Positions 10,161 through 22,254 of a DNA stretch of 64,000 bases are shown here, one piece after another; the stretch's first letter is position 1; each line of letters begins with the position of its first letter. The notes beneath the pieces are model-generated. The model had not been told where the DNA came from. It saw only the letters and a program-made list of their open reading frames with translations, and did not search any database. The position numbers and the translations under genes were made by a program. Source of the stretch: Prosapia bicincta (taxonomy: Eukaryota; Arthropoda; Insecta; Hemiptera; Cercopidae); NCBI GenBank assembly GCA_036971475.1, contig JBAIZL010000425.1, forward strand, positions 1,676,001 to 1,740,000, given 5' to 3'.

Positions 10161-13140
10161 TTGTGTACTGTAGATACACAGCTAAAAACGTTTGTTAGAC
10201 AATGCCACTTAGAGCTTGGCTATACATTCTTGAGAATTATTCACGACCAATCCGAACATTGTTTCTCTTTATGTGCGCCATAAAGTACTCACTTCAATAA
10301 ACAGATTTGTATTTTTATATCGAGATAATTGACTACCACAGCTCATTCATTATTTCAGCAATAAAAATTATAATTTAAAATAAATGTGAGCCTAGCAATG
10401 TGTACTACCCTTCTGCAAACCCATTTCGTGAAAATGTCGACCCGAAAGGAAAACAAACAGCGTTAAACAATACTAAGGTTATGACATACTCAGTAATCTA
10501 TCTTACTCCGTCTGCATTTATAAAATAATGGACTCCTCCATTATTAGGAGTCGTGGAAGGAGAAATTAAGCCTCGGTATTTTTATAAGTAAAATAATATA
10601 AGCATTTTCCGAACTAGCGATGTTTGCAGGTAGTAGAAAGGGGCTTGGTAGGCACCCACATAGATTATTTATCATTCATCTGAGTATAAAGAAGAAAGGA
10701 GCACTTCCTAGTTGCAGTGTTTTATCAATTACCTTGGAATGCCTTTTAGAGTCTTTCCAAGCAGTTTCTCTTTTTCAGCACATTTTCCAGTAACATATGC
10801 ATTACTTGATTCATATGCAGTAACGAGCCGATTCATATGCAAAAAGATTCTATTAGAAAAACCCACTTCCATTAAAGAAAGACAATACATAATGGAAGAC
10901 GATACACAAAGGTACATACAATACTTATATAAATCTAATAACTAACAAAAATATAATTGAACACATTTTTTTTGTAATTAGAATTTTTATTTTGTGTTCT
11001 TTATAGACTAAATTACTGGTATTTAATTTTCTTTCGTATATAAATGAAACATTGTTTTTTTCTCTTGGATGTATCAATTCTATTTATTTTTGTAAATACG
11101 ATTATCCTATTTATTTATTTCTGACCAGAATACAGCTCTTGAAATTCCATCAGTAATATTGTAAACTGCAGCAGAGGGTTAAACAAATTTGATGGGGTAT
11201 GGGTTTGTAGTTCGAGTTTGATGAATCAGTTTATTACTTTGTAGTAATGCCACGGTTTATGATTGTGTACTGAGTTAATACGTGCTCAGTAGATATGTTT
11301 GTTTACACACATTTACTTTTGGAAAATAAATATTGTACTTTTGGGCATTAGGATCGCCCTAGGGTTTGCAATGTGTAAGATAGGTGGAATATAAATTGAC
11401 TTCTGGGAATAGGTCAAGTCGGGATCTCGCATACAACAAAGCTAGGATCGTTCTTTTTAAAAAACCGTCCTTAAGTTGCAACAATAAAATATTTCCGAGG
11501 GAACACGTAGCCCTGTAATGGGGAACGGGAGACACTGTGTGTTAACTATAGAAGGCTATTTTTATGTTAAATTATAACTGAATTGTGATAGTAAGACATT
11601 ACTTAACCGTAAGCATCACAGAAGAGTGCATAGCAAGGATATTGCGTTAATGTATAGTGCAATCTCACTATGACGGATTTTTTATAAAATGTAATGTTTA
11701 TTAAAGCATAAATAAGCCTCTAATACTGATGAATTGATGAACGTGTACATATTTTCTTGTTGTGATGAGTCATGGGCAACCACTTTTTCCTTTCTGGTCA
11801 CAATGTCGCCTGCATCTCATTAGTTGGTAAAAAGCCGCAGGAATTGAGGATAATTAACTTATGTACTACTTTACCAAGTGTATTACTGTAAGAACAATTG
11901 TAAGCAGAAAAATAATGATAAAATAAGAAAACCTTGGACTGAGCACCTACCCTTTCAACTCTCGCCCCCAAATAGACATAGAGATAGATCCGCGTAATGA
12001 GAATCTATTAGTAATCATTTGGAATCCAAGCCCTCACAAATGGAACCTTAATTTTGTGGTTGTCGCATGAGTAACTATTGCTAAACCCGAGCCGGAGGAG
12101 GGGGCTTGGTGCATGTCCCGCATGTTCGCAGGCTGCAAGAGTATTTCGACCTCACTGTAAGGTAAGGCCTAGACTGGTGACAGGCATGCCCCTGGAACTG
12201 ATGGACCAGACCGTACTTGGGATGAGACAAACTCTCACCACTCCCTAAGAACGTTCTGAACGTCAAGGTATTTTGTACCGCCAATGCTCTATCTGAATAT
12301 ACCTCACCACACCCTTACTCCTAGGCAGACTTAAGCCGGTTAGACCTTGAAAGCTGTAACAAGCTACTGATTCATCAAAACATAGTGGGACGAAACAGAA
12401 CTGTAAGGGTAGCATGAGGAGTAGAATAAAGAAAACCTACAAGGATGTAACCATGAGGCGCCCTTATGTTCACATTATGGACAGGTTACACCTTGAAATA
12501 ACCTTATTTATTAAGTCTTGTCCCAGACTTCATCTTCTATTGACATGATAGAATTAGTTTGCCATAAACGTTCTCCCTACAGGTATAGCACAGACAGGGT
12601 ATGGTAGCGTTAGGTAAAAGATAGGGGGTTAGGTAACTACGAGAGGGGTATTTCATAAATCTTTGAGAAGTTGAAGATATTTATTATTGTTATTTTTAAA
12701 TAATTTGAATGAAATTTCTCAATAGTAAATATTGTCAATCGGTAATTGCAAAGTGAATTGGAGATAGATTGCTACCAATAACTATATACCTGTTGGTATC
12801 AATAAGTACATAGTAAAAAAATCCTCAATATGTACAACACACAAAATGCCAGTTATAATAAGAGTGCTTACATTTGGTGTTACATTTCCCTTTACAAGAA
12901 TCTACAAATACAGTTCTCTTATTGGTTGACAACTTTTCAATGCCCAAGCTGGTATTAGTCTATTTGGAATGCTACTATGAACACGAATTGCCGCGTCTTC
13001 TATATATCTTATATTTGTAGGCCTAAAGTCCCTATGTAGGATTATAGTAATATATAGTATTATACTAGTATAGTACTATAGTAGCATATAGTATTTTAGT
13101 ACTATTAATATACATAATTCTGTTCTATAATCCGCAGACG
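10161..13140. other. Non-coding DNA, GC-richer between 11.9 and 12.5 kb
   Basis: No gene is supported. Overlapping open frames at 10712-10945 lack motifs. The stretch 11940-12520 is clearly richer in GC and could be the untranslated end of an old transposable element, but no RT, RNase H or transposase motif is visible. At 13030-13110 there is a TAGTA/TATAC-type cryptic repeat just before the LTR element. Confidence 0.4.
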
Positions 13141-13145
13141 GCAAT
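13141..13145 (+). repeat. Target-site duplication of the BEL/Pao element, left copy (GCAAT)
   Basis: GCAAT directly precedes the left LTR and recurs directly after the right LTR at 19773-19777. Five bases is usual for BEL/Pao integration. Confidence 0.8.
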
Positions 13146-13544
13146 TGTTACGTATTTAAAATTAATATAGACTCATTTCTTTTATTTTAAACCCGCCGCC
13201 AAAGTCAGACAAAGCTCACCCGTGATAAGGTTTGTTCTGCAGTTTGAACCGGCAGAGCAAGTTAGACCCTTCCGGAGTGTAGACCGATACCCCTACGTTC
13301 TAATATATTATTCTACTTTTCAATCTCCGTACCTTAGGTACCAGAATACGTGAATGTAACTATTTTATTAATTTTTATACCGAATGTGACCAGTGCGTGG
13401 AATACGAACAAGTTTTCTGGCCAGAAATCGCTTATTTAATACGCGAGTGTGATAAGTGTGTATTCCATGGTGCACGTAAGTACAAACTATTAGTTTATAT
13501 AATTATAATAATTATTGGTCCTCCGAAACTATTGTTACCAAATA
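13146..13544 (+). repeat. Left (5') LTR of the BEL/Pao element
   Basis: It begins TGTTACG and ends CCAAATA; the right LTR ends CCAAACA, the canonical CA. Both LTRs are exactly 399 bp. A TATA-type promoter is expected in the U3 part but I do not assign one. The short open frame at 13397-13579 lies in LTR and leader DNA and is not a gene. Confidence 0.9.
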
Positions 13545-13982
13545 AATTTGGTCCAGCCGGTCCGGATCTTAAGCCTTAAGACCTATATACAAAAAAAAAA
13601 AAAAAAAAAAAAAAAATTGAATTCATTTTATGTGTTCATTCAACAACTTCTACAAGTTTTTTAAAACTTTGTCTGTGCATGCAAACACTGGAAAACTAGT
13701 TCATGTCGCAGTATATGAAACAGCTGATACCTCTTTTATCTTTGTTTGGCTTTGGCGTGCATTAATATGTTGGTTTAAATTAATTGTAAAAGTTTATGAA
13801 AAGGGATTTCAGTTGTTTATAGAAGGTTATCTCATTGAGCCTACGTAGATTTGTTGTTTACTTAGGCTTATTTATTTCTCCGTTAAACATATACGCTCAT
13901 AGGCCTAATCTTTTTAAAACATTTTGTAATTTAAAAATTAAAGCAATTATCTCATCTTCTACTATAAAACCATCATTTAATC
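13545..13982 (+). other. BEL/Pao 5' leader with putative primer-binding site and A26 tract
   Basis: Just after the LTR the sequence reads TTTGGTCCAGCCGG. The TGG fits the complement of a tRNA CCA end, so the primer-binding site probably starts near 13548; the tRNA is not identified. A run of 26 A lies at 13591-13616. A 72-codon open frame at 13630-13848 has no recognisable motif. Confidence 0.55.
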
Positions 13983-14525
13983 ATGGAAAAACCTTTGGCA
14001 GTTATTAAATCAAAGAAAGACAATATATTTAGTCAAATTCAAGAGATTTTTGATCTAACAAAAAAACCATCTGATAAGTCAATCCTGCAAAAATTGTCGG
14101 TGCGCGCTAAATCTATAAATAGGCTTCGTGAAGAATTTTCTGATATTTTAAGCATTTATCATGAACAAGAAATACAGGCTAACCCGAATTTTCAACCCAA
14201 CTACGCTCCTCTTAACAGCATCAACCAGTTAGTCGATTATGTTAATTCTACCGTTTATTCGATAGAAAGTAAGATGTCATCAACAAGGCCTAAATGTGAA
14301 ATAGTTACTCCTCAGTTACATTTACGACTGCCTAAGCTTGAACTCAAGCATTACGATGGTGAATTTCTCGAATGCATGTCATTCATTAATATATTTAACG
14401 CTATCATTCATGAAAATGCATCGTTACCAGCAGTTTCTAAACTTCAATATTTATTGAGCGTTATCTCAGGAGAACCGCTAAATTTAATTAAATCTCTCCC
14501 TATTCTGACGCTAACTATAAAGTGA
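13983..14525 (+). pseudogene. BEL/Pao gag, N-terminal part
   Basis: Starts at the first ATG after the leader and encodes 180 residues rich in Lys and Glu in a helical region, followed by RLPKLELKHYDGEFLECMSF (about 14330-14390), the usual start of the DUF1759 gag domain (normally LPKLELPKFDG-like). The frame ends early: near 14505 an inserted base moves translation out of frame and a TGA follows at 14523. The domain continues in another frame at 14522-14854. Confidence 0.85.
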
Positions 14526-14854
14526 CCTATGACTTATTAAAAGAAAGATATCACTCGCCGAGGCGGTTAGTTACTTTACACCTCAATCAAATTTTAGATT
14601 TGCCCTCTGTAAACAACACGCCTAAACAAATGAGAAATTATGTAAATTTATACTCAGAAAATATACAAGCTCTTAAAGGTCTTGACATCGATATCACTAG
14701 TAAAAATCCTTTGTTATCTGCTATGCTTTTACGAAAAATGGATAGTGAACATAGGAACCGTTTTGAAAACTTCCGTTCATCAAATGTTACTCAAGAGAGA
14801 GTTGACTCCACTACAATACCCGATGCAGCGGAAATTATTAAGTTTTGTAAATAA
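14507..14854 (+). pseudogene. BEL/Pao gag, DUF1759 continuation in shifted frame
   Basis: This frame continues the gag domain, with LLKERYHSPRRLV, LPSVNNTPKQMRNY and MDSEHRNRFE, as in BEL gag proteins. It is offset from the frames before and after it, which share one frame. Two single-base changes, near 14505 and in the T run near 14848, therefore cancel each other. There is no independent start codon function here; the ATG at 14531 is incidental. Confidence 0.8.
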
Positions 14855-15131
14855 AGAATGTAATGAAATTGAAGATGTCGATCTTCATTCTCCTATCACC
14901 TCGAAACCCTCCTCGTCTGGATCACGCACCCCCTCTGGTTCCCAAAATAAATACTTTAAACAAAAAGTATCACAGAAGTCCTACAATTATGGAGAAGGCT
15001 CCTCCATTAAAGTTAAACCTCATCCATGCTTTATATGCAATAAAATTGACCATAAGGTATATTCGTGTCCGGACTTCAAGAGTCAGGACGCCAAATCCCG
15101 TCTTAAAATTGTAAAGGAAAAGGGGCGTTGA
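14850..15131 (+). pseudogene. BEL/Pao gag zinc-knuckle region
   Basis: Back in the original gag frame, the sequence runs through a Ser-rich linker to a zinc knuckle CFICNKIDHKVYSC (15027-15068, CX2CX4HX4C). A TGA at 15129-15131 stops the frame. Beyond it the same frame continues with a second Cys/His cluster, NDCGSKFSCYKCHKNHHTLL (about 15160-15220), typical of BEL elements upstream of the protease. Confidence 0.8.
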
Positions 15132-16590
15132 ACCTCATGCTTAGGTACTCACCATCTTAACGACTGTGGGTCAAAGTTTAGTTGCTACAAATGCCACAAA
15201 AATCATCATACATTATTACATTTTGAAAATTACTCTACGCTGCAACGGACCACACCTAAAACTTCGCGTCAAGACTCTCCGACATTTCAACAGGAAATAA
15301 CCCCTTCTCCAATCACTATGACCTATCAAGAAAAGCAGAATACGTCTCAAATCTCTAATACTGTTCTCTTAGGCACTCTACGTGTTAAGCTTACCTCGTC
15401 TAACGGTATTACTCATGTATTGCGTACTCTTGTTGACTCTGGCAGTCAATCTTGTTTTCTCACCGAGCGTGCTGCTCAATTATTGTGTGCTCCTCTTACT
15501 AAGACCACTCATAGTATGGTAGGATTGTCTCAGGTACCCTTACGCTCAAAAGGTCTCACCTCAGTTGCTGTTGAAACTCTTGGGGACAAGGTTATTTCAA
15601 TTAGTGAAAGATTTTTAATATTGGAAAAAATATGTGTTAACCTACCTAGCACACAAGTAGACCCTGAAATTCTTTCCAAGGTTCGTCCTTATGTTTTAGC
15701 AGACCCTACGTTTCACTTGCCAGGAGGCATAGACGTTCTTCTTGGTGGTGATTTATTTCCACTCATACTTACTCAAGAGGCTTATAACCTCGGACCTGGT
15801 TTACCCAGGCTAATAGGCACACACTTTGGCTTTTTAGTAATGGGTAACGCACCATGTCTATCTGGCAATGAACTTCATAGTAACTCCAGCTCTCAATTAT
15901 CAACTACACTTCTAGTTGTCAACGACATTGACCTTCACTACTCACTACAAAGGTTTTGGCAACAGGAAGAACCCCCTGCTGTGTCTAAGCTTTCTCAAGA
16001 AGACACATTATGTGAAGATCACTTTCTCGCCACTCATACTCGGGACCAATCTGGCCGATATTGCGTCCGACTACCATTCAAGACTGAACATCCTCCTCTG
16101 GGTCAATCTCGTTTAAATGCAGAAAAAAGACTGCACTCTCTAGAGAAGAAATTTAGTGCTCAACCTCAATTTAAATCCCTATATACTGATTTTATGGCTG
16201 ACTACTTAGCCTCTGGTCACATGATATACGCTCATAATACTGATCAAACTGTACCTCATTACTTCCTTCCTCACCATGGTGTTTTAAAGGAGTCTAGCAG
16301 CACAACTCGTTTACGTACTGTATTTGATGCTAGTTCTGAAACCTCTAATGGTATTTCTCTTAATAATATTTTATTAACAGGCAAAAAGATGCAAACGAAT
16401 ATTTGTGATTTAGTACTAAATTTTCGGATTCATAACGTTGTTTTTTCTTGTGACATTCGTCAAATGTATAGACAGGTAAAAATGCACCCTCATGACCAGT
16501 GCAATCAGATGATCTTATGGCGTGAAAGTCCAGATCAGATCTCTTTAATCTACAAGCTCATGACAGTGACTTACGGAGTGAATTGTTCAC
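15132..16590 (+). pseudogene. BEL/Pao protease and N-terminal reverse transcriptase
   Basis: Open from just after the TGA, with an ATG at 15318. The aspartic protease has LVDSGSQSCFLTE, catalytic Asp at 15435-15437. RT follows: LRTVFDASSETSNGISLN (about 16310-16370) and motif A as VFSCDIRQMYRQVKMHP (about 16440-16490), then QMILWRE and the LMTVTYGVNCSP block. A one-base deletion near 16590 then throws the frame off; the RT continues in the next entry. Confidence 0.88.
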
Positions 16591-17632
16591 CTATCTTGCC
16601 ATTAGAACCTTACATCAGCTCGCTGCAGACGAAGGTGACTCCTATCCTGAAGCTGCAACTATTCTACGCACGCAGACGTTCGTAGATGACATCATCTCTG
16701 GAGCTGACTCTGAAGAAAAGGCTTTGAGCCTCTGTAAGCAACTTATCTCGCTCCTGGCTCGCGGAGGCTTTGAACTACGCAAATGGACATCTAACTCCAG
16801 TCAACTGATGCAAGATCTTCCTGATGCTCATTTAGAGACCCCTGTATTCCTTCAAGGCAGTAAACAACCACATTTCACTTTATTAGGTCTTCACTGGTCA
16901 CCCTCTACCGATACGTTTACCTATAATTTGAATTTTACTCACAATTCCAGGACTAAACGTCAAATTCTCGGTATCATTGCCCAGATTTACGACCCTTGTA
17001 GCTTTCTCTCGCCCATTGTTATGTGGGCCAAACGTATTATGCAACTACTCTGGATCAAAGGATTGAACTGGGATGAACCACTTCCATCTGATCAATTGAA
17101 ATTATGGCACACCTTTAGAGACTCGGCTAATACTCTACGAGAAATTGTAATTCCTCGTGCATTACAAATAACACACTCGAGAAACTTTGAGTTACACGGT
17201 TTCTCAGATGCTTCTGAGAACGGTTATGCCGCCGTCGTTTACTTGAGATGCCAACTTAGCGACGACTCTGTGTTAATTCGGCAAGTAATATCGAAGACTC
17301 GGGTAGCCCCTCTGAAAAGGCTCATGGTACCTCGATTAGAGCTAACTGCAGCTCATTTACTCGCCCAACTAGTGGGATATGTTATCTCTCTTTTTGAAAA
17401 AAGCGTGGAATTTTCTTTTTTATTTCTATGGTGTGATTCGACAGTAACACTGGCATGGTTACAAACACCTCTTCATCGATTGAAGACGTTTGTCGCCAAC
17501 CGGGTAGCCCAGATACAAGAATTAATGCCTTCTCATTACTGGAGACACGTAGCGAGTGATGATAATCCTGCTGATTGCGCGTCGCGTGGGTTACTTCCTA
17601 AAGATTTACCACAGCACTCATTATGGTGGTAG
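16583..17632 (+). pseudogene. BEL/Pao reverse transcriptase C-terminus and RNase H
   Basis: Continues the RT with the catalytic FVDD box at about 16677-16688, then the connection domain (RTKRQILGIIAQIYDPCSF) and an RNase H-like domain with HGFSDASENGYAAVVYLR (17199-17250), RLELTAAHLLAQL and CDSTVTLAWL (about 17430-17465). It ends at a TAG (17630-17632) where related elements continue into the linker before integrase. The next segment is in the same frame, so this is a single nonsense change. Confidence 0.88.
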
Positions 17633-19030
17633 AGCCCCTTTTGGCTACAAAAATCTAATGATAACTGGCCTGGATCTCATTTTATGTCTGCAAAACTTAC
17701 TGACACAGGAGAAGAGAAACCCATTTCACCTATATCTCTTATATCAACTGCTTCTCATGAATGGGAGCTCCTCACTCAGTTTTCTCACTTTAGCCGACTC
17801 CAGCGTGTGATGGCTTATATTTTGCGATTTACTCATAACGCTCGTCATTCAAGAAAGCTCGATGGTCCTCTCAACACTCTGAGAATGAGAGCGTCAAGAC
17901 TGGCAATTTTCAAGATGGTTCAAGAATCAGCGTTCAGAGACTACATCGTTGCCATGAAGAAGGATCCAACTACACCTGCCTCGTCACAACTCCGCCGACT
18001 ATCTCCTTTTCTCGACAAGGTTGATATCCTACGAGTGGAAGGACGTCTCAACGCTTTAAAACTTCCTACGGATGTGCAATATCCTGTGATTTTGCCCAAA
18101 CGACATCATGTCGTTAACCTTCTTATTGATTTTTATCATCGAAAATACTTACACTCGGGCGCTCAATTGACTCAATCACTTCTTGCACAGGATGTGTGGA
18201 TACTCTCGGCCCGAAGTGTAATACGCTCTCGCATTTTTCAATGTGTTGTATGTTTTCGACACAAGCCTCACAATAAATCTTCGCTCATGGGTGATTTACC
18301 AAAAGCAAGATTAAATCCTTCTCGTCCGTTTCTCAACACCGGAATTGACTGCGGAGGTCCTTTTAACATCAAAATGCACAATTGGCGCTCGATTCGCTTG
18401 ACCAAAGCATATATTTGTACCTTTGTTTGCCTTGTGACAAAGGCTGTACACATTGAAGTAGTATCGGACCTGTCGACAGATGGGTTTATTGCCGCTCTCA
18501 CCCGATTTGTGTCTAGACGCGGTCTTTGCACAAATATTTATTCTGACTGTGGAACGAATTTCGTTGGAGCGAATAATGCTTTACAAAATCTCATCATCTC
18601 TTCAGGCCGAACCCCTCTTGCTGAATTCTCATTACAACACAATATCAACTTTTATTTCAACCCGCCTGCAGCTCCTCATCAAGGTGGTCTTTGGGAAGCA
18701 GCAATCAAGAGTGCAAAACATCACCTCCGACGTGTCATCGGTGAACATATTTTAACTCTATGTGAATTTTCCACTCTCACAACTCAAGTAGAGGCTATTT
18801 TGAATTCGAGACCTCTCACACCTCTGTCAAACGACGCCTCAGACCTCAATGCACTCACCCCGGGTCACTTCTTAATAGGATCTTCATTGGTTTCAGTTCC
18901 AGAAGAGGATCTTTTCAACGTTCCTGCCAACCGACTCAAGCACTGGCAGCTAATCAAGGCCTTTCACCAGCGTATTTGGAAGAGATGGCATCTAGAATAT
19001 AACCATACTCTGCAGCAACGGGGGAAGTGA
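17633..19030 (+). pseudogene. BEL/Pao integrase
   Basis: Same frame as the RNase H segment. An HHCC zinc-binding region spans about 18100-18260 (YHRKYLHSGAQLT, then CVVC). The catalytic core has the first Asp in NTGIDCGGPF (about 18340), the second in YSDCGTNFVGA (about 18540-18570) and the Glu in APHQGGLWEAAIKSAKHHL (about 18670-18725). A missing base at about 19029 creates the TGA at 19028-19030. The C-terminal domain follows in another frame. Confidence 0.9.
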
Positions 19031-19230
19031 ACGTGCCAACTGTCAACCTGCGCGTCGGCGACCTCGTGTTAGTGCATCAACCTTACCCACCTCTCGCATG
19101 GCCTCTGGCTAGGATAAGTAGTGTTTCTCCAGAAAAGGATGGTGTAGTAAGAGTGGTTCATTTGAAGACAAAGCAGGGAACCTTGACAAGACCTGCTCAC
19201 AAGGTTTTCCCTCTACCTCTACGATCATAA
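19027..19230 (+). pseudogene. BEL/Pao polyprotein C-terminal domain (DUF5641-like)
   Basis: Encodes VNLRVGDLVLVHQPYPPLAW, then LARISSVSPEKDGVVRVVHL and a final PLPLRS before TAA at 19228-19230. This chromodomain-like end (GDLVLV and W.LARI.. followed by GVVRV) is usual after BEL integrases. It is separated from integrase only by the one-base deletion. Confidence 0.85.
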
Positions 19231-19373
19231 TGAACTTGCGAGATAGTGCGCTCAATTTTTGTAAAAGAGATATCTTTATTTTCCTTTATGAACTTTTTAT
19301 TTTTATAAACTCTCAAGATATTATATTTGTGTTAGTTCTCTTTGAATCCTAGAAGGATTCAAGGCCCCCGGTT
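19231..19373 (+). other. BEL/Pao 3' untranslated region with putative polypurine tract
   Basis: Between the last stop and the right LTR. The stretch AGAAGGATTCAAGGCCCCCG at 19351-19370, next to the LTR start, is the candidate polypurine tract, though it is interrupted by pyrimidines. Confidence 0.5.
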
Positions 19374-19772
19374 AGTTACGTATTTAAAATTAATATAGAC
19401 TCATTTCTTTTATTTAAAACCCGCCGCCAAAGTCAGACAAAGGTCACCCGTGATAAGGTTTGTTCTGCAGTTTGAACCGGCAGAGCAAGTTAGACCTTTC
19501 CAGAGTGTATACCGATACCCCTACGTTCTAGTATACTATTATACTTTTCAACCTCCGTGCCTTAGGTACTAGAATACGTGAATGTAAATATTTTATTAAT
19601 TTTTATACCGAATGTGACCAGTGCGTGGAATACGAACAAGTTTTTTGGCCAGAAATAGCTTATTTAATACGCGAGTGTGATAAGTGTGTATTCCATGGTG
19701 CACGTAAGTACAAACTATTAGTTTATATAATTATAATAATTATTGGTCCTCCGAAACTATTGTTACCAAACA
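19374..19772 (+). repeat. Right (3') LTR of the BEL/Pao element
   Basis: 399 bp. It matches the left LTR with about 16 substitutions and no net length change. The first base is A instead of the expected T of the TG end; the last two bases are the canonical CA. The GCAAT duplication follows. Confidence 0.9.
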
Positions 19773-19777
19773 GCAAT
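19773..19777 (+). repeat. Target-site duplication of the BEL/Pao element, right copy (GCAAT)
   Basis: Matches 13141-13145 on the other side of the element. Confidence 0.8.
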
Positions 19778-22250
19778 AGTAGTACTGACCTATAGCTAGT
19801 TACATTACTAATAAAATGGCGTACATATTGCTATTACTTTTTTTTAAATATACACTTAAAACGAAATATAAACAAGCGTTAAGTCGTAAACCATTAACAG
19901 AAACTATGAGAAAAGGATTAATTTGAAACTAGGATTTACAAATTTTCATAAAACATTAATTAAATTTAATCTTTGTTTAAAAGATAACACTCATTAGAGC
20001 ATTGGTTAGATAGATAGGGATGAGATACAAGCAGATGCACGTAAGTCAAATTTAAAAGAAGTTAAACCTTGACAAATAAAAAAAAGATAGAAAAGTATAC
20101 GATTGGATAAACATCAATTTTTTAGAAATATAAAACCGCCCGAAGAAGGGAATTATTCTCATAAGTGTCACCAAGTTTTAAAAAATATACTTTTATTCTT
20201 GATCTATATCAAGAGCAAATTATGAGTGTGATCAAAATTAAATTATTACTACAAAATCTTTTACAAAATTAAATTCTCACTTTCATGCACAAGTAAGCTA
20301 TTTCTAAGAGTAATATTTAAGGAGAAAACCTAATTTCCGACAGAGAAGAAAATCACTTCAGCGTTATTCTATTACTGCACTTTGAAGCCTTAATAGCACT
20401 TTGTCAATTCGCAGCGAACTTTGAAAGCACTTAAGCTTGTGAGGACTTGTCATGGTATTTCCCATACAAACAAACAACTTTATTGCAATATATTTATTTG
20501 CTTGCAAAGTGACGTATTGGCTTAGTGGTAGCTACATATAGTTTCTGCGACTCGCTCACAGATTGCGCTGTAATAAACCCCCGATTGTTTACTCCCCTAG
20601 CTAAATACAATAGGTCATTTTCGGTGTGATCCTATAAAATAACTTATTGTTGTTAAATAAATGCACTTGTAGTTCACAACTAATAGGTGAAAATCGCCTA
20701 TTAATATATAACCACTATCGAGATTTTCGAGACAGTATTATATTTGAGTTATTTCTTTAATGTTGTTTCCTGTCGATGTGAATGAGGAAATTTGTATTTA
20801 TTGGTTGTGGTTCATGTTTCGGTAGTTTCAATTTTGGTAATACTTTAAATTACAAATTTATAAATAGTTTTTTTATTGTATTCAGTTTTTTGCATATTTT
20901 TATATTATTTGTTTTTCATTTTCTTAATATTATGGGTGGGACTTTTATAATTCCATATAGGAGTGAATTGTTAGCAGCCATATACTGTTGTGGGGGATGT
21001 TGTAGTGGTGTGGAAATTTGTATATTGTTTGTGTATGTTTCCTAGAAATTGAGTGTAAACAAATTGGAAAACCGAAACTGCATTACTAAAATGTAGGTTA
21101 ATCTGTCTAGACTATTATGAACGAGTTTATAAGTTTATTAATATAACTTTACTATCTCAAGTAGCAAAGGATTATTTCCAACTGTATGAATCGCTCAAGA
21201 AGGCTGTATCGGGTTCTTAATATAATGGCGCTCAATAGATACGTCATGGGTTTATACGCATATGTTGGTCAAGAAAGGTGTTAAATTCCGTGTTAAAGTT
21301 GCATTGTGCAAAAATAGTGTTGGCATTCGCAAGCGCTGCTCATCTAATCTAACAGTGTAGGATCTAAACTTGAGGACGATAAACTACCTTTGTCCTAACA
21401 ACATTACTATTGGGTTTATGTTGTACATTGTCTGTAGATAGATATTCATGTGTTACTGAATATTTCATTACAGTACTTATCTAAATTGCATTGTTCTGAG
21501 TAATTTAATAGATTGATGCAAAATGACTAAATAGAAACGTTCTGAAAAATTAGTTATCTCTCTAAAATTTTACGTTTGGTTCCTATATATAGAAATAACT
21601 TGCTGTTAAACTTACCCAAGTTTGCGACAAAAGGTTCATTTTGTCTTCCATTTTATTTTGAATACATCAATATACTGTTTATTTTAATAATGCTTAGCGA
21701 AGTCAGAGATGTGTTTTGGTTGAATCTGTGCAACCTGCAAAGGATGGCTATGGCCACAGGTGATTCAATTATAGTCACTGTCCACACGTCCGTCGGACGC
21801 AACTCGATTCTTATATAAACTATGCAAGGAACTACTTTGCGCGAGGGGTAAACTTCGATACATCCGCGTTATTATATATGTTCTCATACGCTATATACGG
21901 AGGGCAGACATTTTATATATGTTCTGGTACATTTGCTGTAAAACCATTGCTTGAATATAGAGCAAAGGCAATTAAAGAGGGGTTGTAAGGTTTACATCCG
22001 AGGGCTTGTTTCCTGCATACAAAACCTAAGTGTACCTGTAATATCCCGCAATACACCCTGATAATAGTGCAAATAGGGCAACCATACTGTAATAGACTCC
22101 GAAAATGTTAGCTTTGGAATCGAAATGTACATCCGTATTCAAAATCATAACAGGTTTATTTGTTATTAAGAAGTTCTGGTTAATCAGTAAGTTTTATGCA
22201 TGTTTAAAGTTATCGGCAATCACAACTAATTTAAATAAATGATAATGTGT
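19778..22250. other. Non-coding AT-rich DNA
   Basis: No gene is supported. 20350-20420 resembles the block at 8950-9020. An A-box-like TGGCTTAGTGG at about 20517 has no matching B box. Open frames at 20782-21045 and 21576-21818 are hydrophobic and AT-driven, without motifs. Confidence 0.4.
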
Positions 22251-22254
22251 TTGA

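Larger units (their letters stand above)
13146..19772 (+). mobile_element. BEL/Pao LTR retrotransposon, full-length but inactive
   Basis: The element is 6,627 bp including two LTRs of 399 bp. Order of domains: gag with a DUF1759-like region, zinc knuckles, aspartic protease, RT, RNase H, HHCC zinc finger, integrase and the C-terminal domain typical of BEL. This order and the FVDD form of the RT active site place it in BEL/Pao. By eye the LTRs differ at about 16 of 399 positions (roughly 4%), so the insertion is moderately old. The reading frame is broken at six places (frameshifts near 14505, 14848, 16590 and 19029; stops at 15129-15131 and 17630-17632), so it cannot encode a working polyprotein. 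The matching GCAAT on both sides shows a simple insertion. Confidence 0.92.

Noticed and set aside
13397..13579. 60-codon open frame in the LTR
   Set aside because: It spans the LTR/leader junction and the homologous right LTR ends differently; not a gene.
20510..20590. tRNA or tRNA-derived SINE
   Set aside because: An A-box-like TGGCTTAGTGG is present but there is no B box and no cloverleaf.
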